Counted from the first letter of the stretch, positions 7,461 to 15,961 are shown. The stretch: 36,503 nt of DNA from CALDTK01 sp041744755 (GCA_041744755.1 JBGTKC010000161.1:1-36503); one strand, 5' to 3'. Numbers and translations: made by a program. The notes: generated by a model not told the origin, from the letters alone.

Positions 7461-8801
7461 ATGGAACTCTACTCTACCAACGATCCATCGTCGCGGGTCT
7501 CTTTTCAGGAAGCCGTCTTCACTGCACTCCCGAAGGACAATGGTCTCTACCTGCCCGTGAGCGTCGAGCCACTGCCGCAAGAGTTTTGGCGAAAGCTACC
7601 CGAAAGTAACCTCCGGCAGATATCGATCGACGTCACGGAGCACCTACTGGCCGGTGAAATTCCAATGGCGGACCTCGCGAGAATAGTGGCCACCGCGATT
7701 GACTTCCCGGCGCCTCTCGTTCGTCTCGCGCGAGTGGAAGGCGCGCCGCAGAACTATGTACTCGAGCTCACGCACGGCCCGAGTGCCGCCTTCAAGGATT
7801 TTGGCGCTCGGTTCATGAGTGGGGTCATGGGTTACTTCCTGAAGCAGCGTGGGGAGCGGTTGATCATCCTCGTGGCGACGAGTGGGGACACGGGCGGGGC
7901 GGTCGCCGCTGGGTTTCACGGCAGTGACAACATAGACGTCGTCATACTCTACCCCAAGGGACGCGTCTCCAATATCCAAGAGGCGCAACTCACTACCCTT
8001 TCCAACAATGTCACGGCGCTGCGGGTAGACGGAAGTTTCGACGACTGTCAACGCCTCGTGAAGCAGGCCTTCCTCGACGGTGACCTACGTGCTAGGGCCC
8101 ATATCAGTTCGGCCAATAGCATCAACATCGCGCGTCTCATCCCGCAGAGCTTTTACTACATCGACGCCTACCGACAGTGGCTCGCCGACGGCAATACCGC
8201 ACCGCCGGTGTTTAGCGTACCGAGTGGCAACTTCGGTAACCTCACCGCCGGCGTCTTGGCGGAGGCTATGGGCTTGCCCGTGGCCAGATTCGTAGCGGCG
8301 ACCAACGCAAACGATACGGTCGTCGGTTACGCCAATACCGGTGAGTACACGCCGAAGACATCCGTGGCTACCCTCTCGAACGCTATGGATGTAGGATCGC
8401 CGAGCAACTACGTGCGCCTGAGTACACTACTCGGTTCCACGTGGAACGGCTTTCGGGAGAGGGTATACGCAGCGAGCTTTACTGACGAGGAGACGGAAGC
8501 GGAGATGCGTTTGGGCTTTCGCCAAAACCCGCCTTACGTCTTCGATCCCCACACCGCGGTAGGGAGCCTGGCCCTGCATCGGTATCAGCGCCAGGAGAGG
8601 GCTACCGGCGGAATCGTGCTAGGTACCGCCCACGCGGCGAAATTCCTTGACGACGTAGAGCGTATACTCGGGACGGAGGTAGGGCTCCCGCCCCAGCTAC
8701 AGGGACTCCTCGACAAACCTCAGACCTATGAAGATATAGGCGTGGACTACGCCGCTCTGAAGCGACACATCCTCGAGGTCCACGCGGCCCGACGGGGGTA
8801 G
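7461..8801 (+). CDS. thrC: threonine synthase
   Basis: A 446-residue PLP enzyme converting O-phosphohomoserine to threonine. The PLP-lysine motif is HGPSAAFKDFGARFM (Lys at about residue 112). VATSGDTGGAVAAGF and SVPSGNFGNLTAGVLAEAMG are also characteristic. It starts at ATG 7461 (MELYSTND), 65 bp after thrB, and closes the threonine operon. Two oppositely oriented mini-hairpin elements are present (7583 near the start, 8514 near the end), and a perfect 14-bp palindrome lies at 8434-8447. Confidence 0.97.
   Translation: MELYSTNDPSSRVSFQEAVFTALPKDNGLYLPVSVEPLPQEFWRKLPESNLRQISIDVTEHLLAGEIPMADLARIVATAIDFPAPLVRLARVEGAPQNYVLELTHGPSAAFKDFGARFMSGVMGYFLKQRGERLIILVATSGDTGGAVAAGFHGSDNIDVVILYPKGRVSNIQEAQLTTLSNNVTALRVDGSFDDCQRLVKQAFLDGDLRARAHISSANSINIARLIPQSFYYIDAYRQWLADGNTAPPVFSVPSGNFGNLTAGVLAEAMGLPVARFVAATNANDTVVGYANTGEYTPKTSVATLSNAMDVGSPSNYVRLSTLLGSTWNGFRERVYAASFTDEETEAEMRLGFRQNPPYVFDPHTAVGSLALHRYQRQERATGGIVLGTAHAAKFLDDVERILGTEVGLPPQLQGLLDKPQTYEDIGVDYAALKRHILEVHAARRG
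7583..7597 (+). repeat. mini-hairpin element: stem GGC/GCT (one G-T), loop GAAA
   Basis: GTTTT-GGC-GAAA-GCT, with one wobble pair at the base. Reads F-W-R-K-L in thrC, a third reading frame compared with other copies. Confidence 0.75.
8434..8447. promoter_or_regulatory. perfect 14-bp palindrome in thrC
   Basis: GTTCCACGTGGAAC, sharing CGGTTCCACGTGG with the dyad in the thr leader (3977-3994). Possibly an intragenic operator copy; it may also be chance, since 13-mers shared by two sites are expected somewhere in a window this large. Confidence 0.25.
8514..8528 (-). repeat. mini-hairpin element: stem GGC/GCC, loop GAAA
   Basis: Plus strand GGC-TTTC-GCC-AAAAC, reading G-F-R-Q-N in thrC. Confidence 0.85.
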
Positions 8802-8804
8802 GTC

Positions 8805-8841
8805 ATTTACACCGTGCGGCTACCGCACGGGCACTGTAAAT
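8805..8841 (+). terminator. two-tier hairpin after thrC (terminator-like, no U-run)
   Basis: Inner stem CCGTGCGG/CCGCACGG (8812-8819 and 8823-8830) with triloop CTA; outer stem ATTTACA/TGTAAAT (8805-8811 and 8835-8841) with a 4-nt bulge. It lies just after the thrC stop and before the M1 peptidase start. There is no T-run, so it may be an RNA 3'-end stabiliser or a 5'-leader structure of the next gene. Confidence 0.45.
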
Positions 8842-8865
8842 TGCCCACTGAACAGCCCAAGATCA

Positions 8866-11229
8866 ATGAAGCAACCTATTTACGCGCTGAGCGTGCTGTG
8901 CGTACTCAGCACGCTACTTACGACAGCTGCCGCGCAGCACCATGCCACGGTCAATATTGACGACAACAAGTTCCGTCAGCTCTCGCCGGCCGAACTCCCG
9001 ACGCCGAACGTCTACCGCAACGCCGCCGGGGCCCCGGGCCACATGTACTACCAGCAGCAGGCCGACTACGACATGAAAATCCGCCTCGAGGACGAGACCC
9101 AGCGGATCTACGGAGAGGAGGTGATCACCTACCACAACAACTCCCCCGATGCGCTGGAATACCTCTGGCTCCAGCTAGACCAGAATATGATGGCGCTGGA
9201 CTCCGATACGGAGAAGATTGGGACCGGCGAGATGAAGGACGAGGTGTCCTCGGCCGAGCTGACCAACATGCGGCCCTGGTTTGACGGCGGCTTCAAGCTC
9301 GACTACGTACAGTACGCCGACGGCAAACCCGCCAAGACCTACGTCAACAAAACCATGATGCGGGTTGACCTACCCACAGCGCTCATGCCCGGGCAAAAGA
9401 CCCAGCTTAAGCTCAAGTGGTGGTACAATATAAATGACCGCATGAAACTCGGCGGCCGTTCCGGCTACGAGTACTTCGAGACCGACAGCAACTACCTCTA
9501 CACCATCGCACAGTTCTACCCACGGATGTGCGTGTACTCCGATGAGGACGGCTGGCAGAACAAGCAATTCCTCGGGCGAGGGGAGTTCACGTTGCCCTTC
9601 GGTAACTACAAGGTCGAGCTCACGGTCCCCGCCGATCACCTCGTCGCCGCTACCGGTACCCTCCAAAACCAAAAGGACGTCATGACGGGCGCCCAGCGCG
9701 ATCGATACGAGAAGGCGCGCACGAGCTACGATTCGGTTGTCGTGGTCTGCACCCAAGACGAGGCCCTCGAGCGCGAGAAACGCAAGCTGAAGGAGATGCG
9801 CACGTGGAAATTCGCGGCTACCAATGTCCGCGATTTTGGTTGGGCTTCGAGCCGGAAGTTTATCTGGGACGCGATGGCGGTCAAACAGAAGGATGGCTCC
9901 ACGGTGATGGCGATGTCGATGTACCCCAAGGAAGGCAACCCCCTCTGGGAGCGCTATTCCACCAAGGCCGTCGCCCACACGCTCAAGTGGTACTCGCACT
10001 ACACCTTCGACTACCCCTACCCCGTGGCCTGGAGCATCAACGCCGCCGACATCGGCATGGAGTACCCGATGATCTGCTTCAACTTCGGCAGGCCCGAACG
10101 AGACAAAACCTACTCCGACCGCGTCAAGTACGGCATGATCGGCGTAATCATCCACGAGGTAGGCCACAACTACTTCCCGATGATCGTCAACTCCGACGAG
10201 CGCCAGTGGACCTGGATGGACGAAGGCCTCAACACCTTCCTCCAGTACCTCGCCGAGCAGCAGTGGGAGCGCAACTACCCCAGCCGCCGCGGGCCGGCGC
10301 ACCTCATCGCACCCTACATGGCCGGCGATAAGGACAACATCGCCCCGATCATGACCAACTCCGAGTCGATCTACCAGTTCGGCTCAAACGCCTACGGTAA
10401 GCCCGCCACCGGCCTCAACATCCTGCGCGAGACCGTGATGGGGCGCGAAGCCTTCGACTTCGCATTCAAGAAATATGCTAACCGCTGGAAGTTTAAGCAT
10501 CCCGAGCCGGCAGACCTCTTCCGCACGATGGAGGACGCGAGCGCCTATGATTTAGATTGGTTCTGGCGCGGGTGGTTTTTCACGACCGATCACGCCGACC
10601 AAGCCATCGCCGGCGTACGTCACTTCCAAATGACTCCAGGCAGCCCTGAGGCGCGCGAGATGGCGAGCATGGGAGAGAAGGAGCTCCAGCAGCGCAACAT
10701 CTCCGACATCCGCAACGAGAGCATCGTGAAGACCCAGGACGAGCTAGACGCTAGCCTCCGCGACTTCTACACCGATTACGACCCGCGCAAAATGTCTGTA
10801 GCCGACCGCGAAGACCTCGAGAGGCAGATGAGTAAGCTCTCTCCGGAGGCCCGCAAGATGACGCAGGACACGAGTCACTTCTACGAACTGACGCTCGAGA
10901 ACAAGGGAGGTCTCGTGATGCCGGTGATCCTCGAGTGGACCTTCGAGGACGGCACCACGGAGGTCGAGCGTATCCCCGCCGAGATCTGGAAGATGAACGA
11001 CAGCGAGGTTAAGAAGACTTTCGTCAAAACGAAGCCCGTGCGCAGCATTGCACTCGATCCCTTCTTGGAGATTGCGGATATCGACCGGAGCAATAACGAC
11101 TACCCTGCCCGCGCACAAGCACCGAGTCGATTCGAGCTCTACGAGCGCGCGCCTCGTGGGGGCGGCGAGAACCCAATGCAACGGGCGCAACGTGGTCAAG
11201 GCAACGGCCAGAGTTCGCCTGGTAACTGA
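8866..11229 (+). CDS. secreted M1-family zinc aminopeptidase-like protein
   Basis: A 787-residue protein with an N-terminal signal peptide (MKQPIYALSVLCVL...AAAQ). The gluzincin motif is HEVGH at residues 430-434, with the third zinc ligand Glu453 in WMDEGLNTF (H-E-x2-H-x18-E). The substrate-binding GxMEN-like motif is present as GMEYPMICF upstream, the form I associate with bacterial M1 peptidases. The C-terminal third carries the 'DWFWRGWFFTTD' region and a final Gly/Gln/Arg-rich tail (GQGNGQSSPGN). It is expected in the periplasm or outside the cell, trimming N-terminal residues from peptides. It is a single gene flanked by hairpins on both sides. One element copy lies at 11016. Confidence 0.93.
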   Translation: MKQPIYALSVLCVLSTLLTTAAAQHHATVNIDDNKFRQLSPAELPTPNVYRNAAGAPGHMYYQQQADYDMKIRLEDETQRIYGEEVITYHNNSPDALEYLWLQLDQNMMALDSDTEKIGTGEMKDEVSSAELTNMRPWFDGGFKLDYVQYADGKPAKTYVNKTMMRVDLPTALMPGQKTQLKLKWWYNINDRMKLGGRSGYEYFETDSNYLYTIAQFYPRMCVYSDEDGWQNKQFLGRGEFTLPFGNYKVELTVPADHLVAATGTLQNQKDVMTGAQRDRYEKARTSYDSVVVVCTQDEALEREKRKLKEMRTWKFAATNVRDFGWASSRKFIWDAMAVKQKDGSTVMAMSMYPKEGNPLWERYSTKAVAHTLKWYSHYTFDYPYPVAWSINAADIGMEYPMICFNFGRPERDKTYSDRVKYGMIGVIIHEVGHNYFPMIVNSDERQWTWMDEGLNTFLQYLAEQQWERNYPSRRGPAHLIAPYMAGDKDNIAPIMTNSESIYQFGSNAYGKPATGLNILRETVMGREAFDFAFKKYANRWKFKHPEPADLFRTMEDASAYDLDWFWRGWFFTTDHADQAIAGVRHFQMTPGSPEAREMASMGEKELQQRNISDIRNESIVKTQDELDASLRDFYTDYDPRKMSVADREDLERQMSKLSPEARKMTQDTSHFYELTLENKGGLVMPVILEWTFEDGTTEVERIPAEIWKMNDSEVKKTFVKTKPVRSIALDPFLEIADIDRSNNDYPARAQAPSRFELYERAPRGGGENPMQRAQRGQGNGQSSPGN
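11016..11030 (-). repeat. mini-hairpin element: stem GAC/GTC, loop GAAA
   Basis: Plus strand GAC-TTTC-GTC-AAAAC, reading T-F-V-K-T in the M1 peptidase gene. The stem differs from GGC/GCC by a compensating pair. Confidence 0.85.
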
Positions 11230-11249
11230 AGCAGAGTTGGTGCTGGCAT

Positions 11250-11286
11250 AAAAAGACGCCCACAGTGATAATATACTGTGGACGTC
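11250..11286 (-). terminator. intrinsic terminator on the minus strand
   Basis: Read on the minus strand: GACGTCCACAGT, an 8-nt loop, ACTGTGGGCGTC, then TTTTTATG. The one non-Watson-Crick position is G-U in minus-strand RNA but C-A in plus-strand RNA, and only the minus strand has the U-run. It lies just past the plus-strand M1 peptidase, but no minus-strand gene is recognisable before 12443. Confidence 0.6.
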
Positions 11287-11521
11287 GGAATCAAACGAAA
11301 AACCAACTTCAAATGGAGCGCGCACCGGATATCCGACGCGCGTCCTTTAGTAAAAGTCAAGTGCGCCGCTGAGGTTTGGTCGCGGAATCATTGACGTTCG
11401 CTCAATGTCGAGATTGGGACAATGAGTAACCTAGCCGCACACCTATAATGCGTAAGCCTAGCCGTAGGCCAAGAAGGCAGTGCCGCGATGTGGAAACACC
11501 GATCTGACCAACGGTCATACG
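11287..11521. other. intergenic stretch with an imperfect palindrome
   Basis: No convincing gene on either strand. It contains CGGATATCCG (11326-11335) within a broader, imperfect GC-rich dyad. It could be the body of a minus-strand transcript ending at the terminator at 11250-11286. Confidence 0.3.
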
Positions 11522-11838
11522 ATGTTATCCCGAGCGCCGGAGCTAAACCAGCATGGCCCGCCGTTTGCCCTGCCGGTAGATCTGTGATTCGATCTCCCGG
11601 CCGCGCCGCCGCACGCCTATCGCTTCGCGGTATTGTGGGATCTTCTAGATGCCGTGCCCTACGACCCGAGCGACCTCCTTCGCTTAAAGGATAATCTTCC
11701 GCAGGGGCGCCTGCAGGATTGCGGCCCCGGGGCTCCTGTTGCCCTGTATTTCAAAACGAGCAAGGGACCGACGGATCCGGGGGTGTTTATCGTGAGAGAG
11801 TGCGGGATAGGAGTCTATTTTCGCCGCCGTGAAGTCGG
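11522..11838 (+). pseudogene. possible decayed small gene before the HD-domain gene
   Basis: One frame from ATG 11522 reads MLSRAPELNQHGPPFALPVDL, meets TGA at 11585-11587, and continues open with protein-like sequence and GC-rich third positions (HAYRFAVLWDLLDAVPYDPS, then APVALYFKTSKGP and GVFIVREC) to about 11838, where it runs into the start of the next gene in another frame. I recognise no family. It could be a short real gene starting at a TTG or GTG after the stop, a broken gene, or a chance open frame. Confidence 0.3.
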
Positions 11839-11852
11839 TTGTCCTGAGCGAA

Positions 11853-12395
11853 ATGATCCAACCGGAAACCGACTTGGAGGCCTTCCTACTGCGACAGCCG
11901 GAGCTCGTCTCCGGCATGGGCTGGGGCACCCCGCGCTTTGGACACCCTGAGGGTGAGGTCTGGCGACACGTCGTCGAGGTGCTCGCGAATATCGATAAGC
12001 TCGTCGACGTATCTGCCCCACAGCGACGCGACCTGCGTCTCGTAGCCCTTGTACACGACTCCTTCAAGTACGCTGAGATCAAATCGGAGCCCCGGGATTG
12101 GTCACAGCACCACGGGATTCTCGCGCGACGCTTCGCCGAGCGGTTTACCAGCGTCCGCCGCGTCATTGAACTTACCGAATGGCACGACGAGGCTTACTAC
12201 TGTTGGCGCCTCGAGGCCCTCTACCACCGCCGCAACCGCAGCCAACAACGCCTCGATCGACTGCTCGATCGCTTCTCGGGCGAGGTCGACTTCTACTACC
12301 GATTCTTCGTGTGCGACACGCGGACGGGGGACAAGAACCTCGCACCCCTACGCTGGTTCGAGCGCGAGGCCGACATCGACGTGCCGACGTGGTGA
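11853..12395 (+). CDS. HD-domain (metal-dependent phosphohydrolase-like) protein
   Basis: About 180 residues from ATG 11853; a GTG at 11829 would add eight residues. It shows the HD-family pattern: an early His in FGHPEGEVWRHVVEVL, the HD pair in LVALVHDSFKYAE, a later His in QHHGILARRFAERF and H-D in ELTEWHDEAYYCW. The family hydrolyses phosphate esters of nucleotides or related substrates, but the substrate here cannot be predicted. It is predicted to be cytosolic, with no signal peptide. It stands alone, convergent with the deacetylase gene 47 bp downstream. A TATTTTCG box at 11817, near TAnnTTTG, might serve as its promoter. Confidence 0.75.
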   Translation: MIQPETDLEAFLLRQPELVSGMGWGTPRFGHPEGEVWRHVVEVLANIDKLVDVSAPQRRDLRLVALVHDSFKYAEIKSEPRDWSQHHGILARRFAERFTSVRRVIELTEWHDEAYYCWRLEALYHRRNRSQQRLDRLLDRFSGEVDFYYRFFVCDTRTGDKNLAPLRWFEREADIDVPTW

Positions 12396-12442
12396 CGTGG
12401 CGTAATACAGCACTCAAGACCCAGGCTTCCCCAGGACGCCCG

Positions 12443-13192
12443 TCAGCGTGCGATCTGGATAGGAGTACGCTCGGCCCCGTGGCGGTGTTGCGATAGCGCC
12501 TCGAAGCTGTACCCGAGACTACTCAATACCGCCAGCGCCCGCGGCAGGGCATACCGGAGATTGCGCTCGCTCTTCAGGCTATCATGAAAGACGACAATAC
12601 TCCCGGGGACTACGTGCTCCAGGACGTTGCGGAGGCAAGCCTCTCCGTCCAGAGTTTGGTCGAAATCGCCGCTCAACACATCCCACATCACGATACGGAA
12701 TTCGCCGTATAGCGCCTTTGCTGTCCGTGGTCCTATCCGACCGTAGGGCGGCCGAAAGAGTCTACTGGACACGAGTTGTGCGCACTGTCGCACGTTGGCG
12801 AGGTAGTCGCCGGCATCCGTCGACCAGCCGCTCAGGTGGTTGTGGGTGTGATTACCGACCGCGTGACCTTCCGCCTGCAGGCGCTTGAAGAGCTCGGCGT
12901 GGCGCTGGACGTTTTCTCCAACGCAGAAGAAGGTAGCCTTGGCGTTGTACTCGGCGAGTGTGTCCAACACCCAGGGCGTCACCTCCGGGATGGGGCCGTC
13001 GTCGAAGGTGAGGTACACACGCTTGCCCGATGCCTCGCTGCGCCACGTGAACTGGTGGAAGATCCGCTGGATGATGGACGGCGTCCGGGCGAGGTACAAG
13101 GCGGTAGCGTTTGGGGGTGGTGTTCGCGGGGAGTCGCGGTGTAAAACGTTACGAACGCTCGGATCGCTGCTCGGCGCCGAGACCGTGCTCAT
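12443..13192 (-). CDS. polysaccharide deacetylase (NodB homology)
   Basis: A 249-residue carbohydrate-esterase-4 protein. The NodB motifs are complete: TFDDGP (62-67, catalytic base Asp and metal Asp), HTHNH (115-119, metal His), RPPYG (147-151), MWDVLSGDF (169-177) and VFHD (201-204). Such enzymes remove N-acetyl groups from cell-wall or extracellular glycans. No clear signal peptide is seen; the N-terminal 45 residues are Pro/Ser-rich and may hold a weak anchor. It diverges from gltX with only 50 bp between them. The polysaccharide cluster at 15-20.7 kb is nearby, but gltX separates them. Confidence 0.92.
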   Translation of the reverse strand: MSTVSAPSSDPSVRNVLHRDSPRTPPPNATALYLARTPSIIQRIFHQFTWRSEASGKRVYLTFDDGPIPEVTPWVLDTLAEYNAKATFFCVGENVQRHAELFKRLQAEGHAVGNHTHNHLSGWSTDAGDYLANVRQCAQLVSSRLFRPPYGRIGPRTAKALYGEFRIVMWDVLSGDFDQTLDGEACLRNVLEHVVPGSIVVFHDSLKSERNLRYALPRALAVLSSLGYSFEALSQHRHGAERTPIQIAR

Positions 13193-13203
13193 GAATTCGC
13201 TCC

Positions 13204-13211
13204 TACCTTTG
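13204..13211 (+). promoter_or_regulatory. Bacteroidota -7 promoter box (TACCTTTG) for gltX
   Basis: Exact TAnnTTTG match 32 bp upstream of the gltX ATG, in the 50-bp divergent gap. Transcription is predicted to start near 13215-13218. Confidence 0.6.
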
Positions 13212-13242
13212 CACGTTTGTTAGTTACGATCACCGAGACCCT

Positions 13243-14787
13243 ATGTCCTCCCCCGCCCGCGTCCGCTTTGCCCCGAGTCCCACGGGGCCCCTCCACATTG
13301 GCGGGGTCCGCACTGCCTTGTACAACTATCTCTTGGCCCGCCAGTCCGGCGGCACCTTCCTGCTCCGCATCGAGGACACCGACCGGGCCCGCTACGTCGA
13401 GGGTGCCGAGGCCTACATCCGCGAGGCCCTAGCGTGGTGCGGTATGGTGCCGGATGAGGGTCCGGAAACCGGCGGCGAATCCGGCCCTTACCGTCAGTCC
13501 GAGCGCTCGGAGCTTTACGAGGCAGCCGTCCGGCGCCTCATCGACGACAAGCGGGCCTATTACGCCTTCGACACCCCGGAGACGCTCGACGAATTGCGCG
13601 AACGCGGCGAGACCGCGGGCGACACCTTCCGATACGACGCCACGACCCGCGACGGCCTGGACAACAGCCTTAGGCTGAGCCCCGCGGCGCTCGCGGAGCG
13701 TCTCGCCTCCGAGGATACCCGCGTGGTCCGTCTCCTCGTCGAGCCCGGGGAGGAGGTTGTGTTCTCGGATACCGTCCGCGGGACGGTTCGCTTCTCGACC
13801 GACGAACTCGACGACAAGGTATTAATGAAGGCGGACGGCCTGCCGACCTACCACCTCGCCAATGTCGTCGACGATGAGCACATGCGCATTACGCACGTCA
13901 TCCGCGGCGAGGAGTGGCTGCCGAGCACCGCGCACCACGTGCTGCTCTACCGAGCCTTCGGGTGGGAAGCTAAGATGCCCGCCTTCGCGCACCTCCCGCT
14001 GATCCTCAAGCCGGAGGGCAAGGGTAAGCTGAGTAAGCGCGATGGTGCCAAGTTCGGCCTGCCGGTCTTCCCGCTCCGGTGGAAGGACGAAGTGAACGGC
14101 GAGACCTTCATGGGTTTTCGCGAAAGCGGCTTCCTCCCGGAGGCCGTCGTTAATTTCGTGGCCTTGCTCGGGTGGAACCCTGGTACGGAGCAGGAGATGT
14201 TTTCGATGGACGAACTGATCCAGGCCTTCGACCTCGGCCGCATCGGCAAGTCCGGCGCGCGGTTTGATTTCGACAAGGCGAAGTGGTTCAACCAGCAGTA
14301 CATCATGCGGCTCTCCGACCGGGCCTTCGCCGAGCACGCGATGCCTGTTTTGGCGAAAGCCGACCTCTCGGGCGCGAGCCACGGGGATGAGACTTTCGTC
14401 AGAACCCTCGCGCCCCTCATGCGCGAGCGCCTGGTGACGATGCACGAGCTACCCACCGACCACGCTTACCTCTTCGAGGCACCCACGAGTTACGACAGCA
14501 CCCAGGTGGCCAAGCGCGCGGTCCAGGTGACTCCCGAGACCTACGCCGCCGTCGCGACCGCGCTCGAGAGTGTCGAGGAGTGGCGGGGCGAGGCAATCGC
14601 CGCCGACGTCAAGGCCGGCATCGCTTCCTCCGGCGGGAAACCGGGCGCCGTGCTGCCGCTCTACCGTATCGCACTCACGGGCGGCATGTCCGGTCCGGAT
14701 GTGTTTGCGCTCAGCGAGGTGCTCGGCCGCGAGGAAACCCTCTCGCGTTGGCGCGCGGGCACTACGGCTTTCGCCAAAACCCTCTAG
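13243..14787 (+). CDS. gltX: glutamyl-tRNA synthetase
   Basis: A 514-residue class I aminoacyl-tRNA synthetase that charges tRNA-Glu. The signature FAPSPTGPLHIGG at residues 9-21 is the HIGH motif, and GKGKLSKRDG at about 258-267 is the KMSKS loop. VRFAPSPTG, TDRARYVEG and EEWLPSTAHHVLLY fit the bacterial GluRS pattern, and the C-terminal anticodon-binding half is complete. It starts at ATG 13243 with a TACCTTTG promoter box upstream and is followed three bases later by a small conserved gene. Three mini-hairpin elements lie inside it (14114, 14347, 14766), the last within two codons of the stop. Confidence 0.97.
   Translation: MSSPARVRFAPSPTGPLHIGGVRTALYNYLLARQSGGTFLLRIEDTDRARYVEGAEAYIREALAWCGMVPDEGPETGGESGPYRQSERSELYEAAVRRLIDDKRAYYAFDTPETLDELRERGETAGDTFRYDATTRDGLDNSLRLSPAALAERLASEDTRVVRLLVEPGEEVVFSDTVRGTVRFSTDELDDKVLMKADGLPTYHLANVVDDEHMRITHVIRGEEWLPSTAHHVLLYRAFGWEAKMPAFAHLPLILKPEGKGKLSKRDGAKFGLPVFPLRWKDEVNGETFMGFRESGFLPEAVVNFVALLGWNPGTEQEMFSMDELIQAFDLGRIGKSGARFDFDKAKWFNQQYIMRLSDRAFAEHAMPVLAKADLSGASHGDETFVRTLAPLMRERLVTMHELPTDHAYLFEAPTSYDSTQVAKRAVQVTPETYAAVATALESVEEWRGEAIAADVKAGIASSGGKPGAVLPLYRIALTGGMSGPDVFALSEVLGREETLSRWRAGTTAFAKTL
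14114..14128 (+). repeat. mini-hairpin element: stem CGC/GCG, loop GAAA
   Basis: GTTTT-CGC-GAAA-GCG, a further compensated stem. Reads G-F-R-E-S in gltX. Confidence 0.8.
14347..14361 (+). repeat. mini-hairpin element: stem GGC/GCC, loop GAAA
   Basis: GTTTT-GGC-GAAA-GCC, reading V-L-A-K-A in gltX. A weaker relative with GTTCT and stem GAC/GTC follows on the minus strand at 14391-14405. Confidence 0.85.
14766..14780 (-). repeat. mini-hairpin element: stem GGC/GCC, loop GAAA
   Basis: Plus strand GGC-TTTC-GCC-AAAAC; reads A-F-A-K-T, the last residues but one of GltX. Confidence 0.85.
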
Positions 14788-14790
14788 CCC

Positions 14791-15015
14791 GTGGCCAGAC
14801 ACCCGCACCGGCGCTCCGCGAAGCAAGTCGGCAAGCCGCCCCCCGTACGACCTCTTCCGGATGTCCACCCGGAGCTGCAAGGGTTTGACGTACGTCTCAA
14901 TCATTTCGGCCAGGTCGACATGACGATCTCCATCGACCGGCTCAACGACTTCCTCGACCGCGAGGTCTCGGATCCGAAGCTGCGCCAGTGGGGGCTTTCG
15001 GACGAGGAGGAGTGA
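14791..15015 (+). CDS. small conserved protein downstream of gltX
   Basis: 74 residues from GTG 14791, three bases after the gltX stop, so almost certainly co-transcribed and perhaps translationally coupled. The N-terminal half is basic and Pro-rich (MARHPHRRSAKQVGKPPP). The C-terminal half is acidic and structured-looking (HPELQGFDVRLNHFGQVDMT, then IDRLNDFLDREVSDPKL). Short proteins of this type are, from memory, common in Bacteroidota; I know of no function. The stop lies four bases before the end of the convergent FkbM gene. Confidence 0.7.
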   Translation: MARHPHRRSAKQVGKPPPVRPLPDVHPELQGFDVRLNHFGQVDMTISIDRLNDFLDREVSDPKLRQWGLSDEEE

Positions 15016-15019
15016 GGGC

Positions 15020-15961
15020 TCAGGCGGTCACCGGTAGCGAGGCGGGCCGGGCGAATACGACGTTGTCCGACTCCTCTCCACTAGCCCTGATGTGCTCACG
15101 GACATCTTGCGTCTGGCGGAAGTGCCCGCGCTCATCGATCAGGTATGCTCGGTAGCCGAGCGAGAGCAGGAGCCGCTCGGCGTTGGCGTGCTCGGCATTG
15201 CCCCGGGCTTCGGACACGTACTCCATGACCACGTAGGGACTGTGGGACGAGAGATACTCCCGAAAGCCATTAATGACCCTAAACTCCGCGCCCTCGACGT
15301 CGATCTTGACGATGTCTGGCCCGAGCCCACGTTCGGCTACGAAAGCATCGAGTTGCGTCGACCCTACCCGTACTTCGGTGGGGGCGTTCTTCTCGAACCA
15401 GGTCTCACCCCTGAATTGGTCCACGTCGAGGGAGTTGTACTCCGAGTAAAGCGTAGGGAACTCGTAAAACGAAAGTTGCGTATCGGAGTCCGAGGCCGCC
15501 AGATTGTAGCCTAGGGTATTGGCGAGGGCGTCGGTGTTACTCGCCAAGATTCGATAGGTGGCCGGGGAGGCTTCGAGGGCGGCAACGGTCCCTGAGGCGC
15601 CTACGAGTTCGGATGCGAGTAGTGTAAAGTACCCGTAGTGCGCCCCGATGTCGACGAAGGTCCCCCCCGGGGGTAGGTGCTCTAGCATGAAGCGCGCGAG
15701 TCGGACTTCCGAGCCGTGCGATTTTCCGCCGGTGAGGTAGATGTCGGTACTCGAGGGGAGTAGTAATCGCATCTCGCGACCGAAGAAGGTCGCGGCCGTG
15801 ACCTGCTTCTCGCGTCTGTTCCTCCCATACACCAGCTCGCGGAACGCGATCGCGGAGACGTATCTGTAAGGGGAGACGAGCAGGCGCCCCCACCGTGAGA
15901 GGGACGCGACGCGGGCCACCTCATCTAGTGCGGTGTGTAAGGGCTGTCTAGACATAGGCAT
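15020..15961 (-). CDS. FkbM-family methyltransferase
   Basis: A 313-residue SAM-dependent methyltransferase of the FkbM type. The SAM-binding motif VDIGAHYGYFT is at residues 103-113, followed by VAALEASPATYRIL (acidic ribose-binding residue) and the family's VKIDVEGAEFRVINGF at about 217-232. FkbM proteins O-methylate sugars or polyketides; next to flippase and ligase genes, a role in methylating a surface glycan is the natural inference. It lies 55 bp downstream of the ECF sigma gene on the same strand and ends the polysaccharide cluster. A TACTTTCG sequence on the minus strand near 16000 is one base off the TAnnTTTG promoter box. Confidence 0.88.
   Translation of the reverse strand: MPMSRQPLHTALDEVARVASLSRWGRLLVSPYRYVSAIAFRELVYGRNRREKQVTAATFFGREMRLLLPSSTDIYLTGGKSHGSEVRLARFMLEHLPPGGTFVDIGAHYGYFTLLASELVGASGTVAALEASPATYRILASNTDALANTLGYNLAASDSDTQLSFYEFPTLYSEYNSLDVDQFRGETWFEKNAPTEVRVGSTQLDAFVAERGLGPDIVKIDVEGAEFRVINGFREYLSSHSPYVVMEYVSEARGNAEHANAERLLLSLGYRAYLIDERGHFRQTQDVREHIRASGEESDNVVFARPASLPVTA

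Noticed and set aside
11400..11490. Possible tRNA-like folding in the gap after the M1 peptidase
   Set aside because: No acceptor stem, T-loop consensus or anticodon arm could be assembled.
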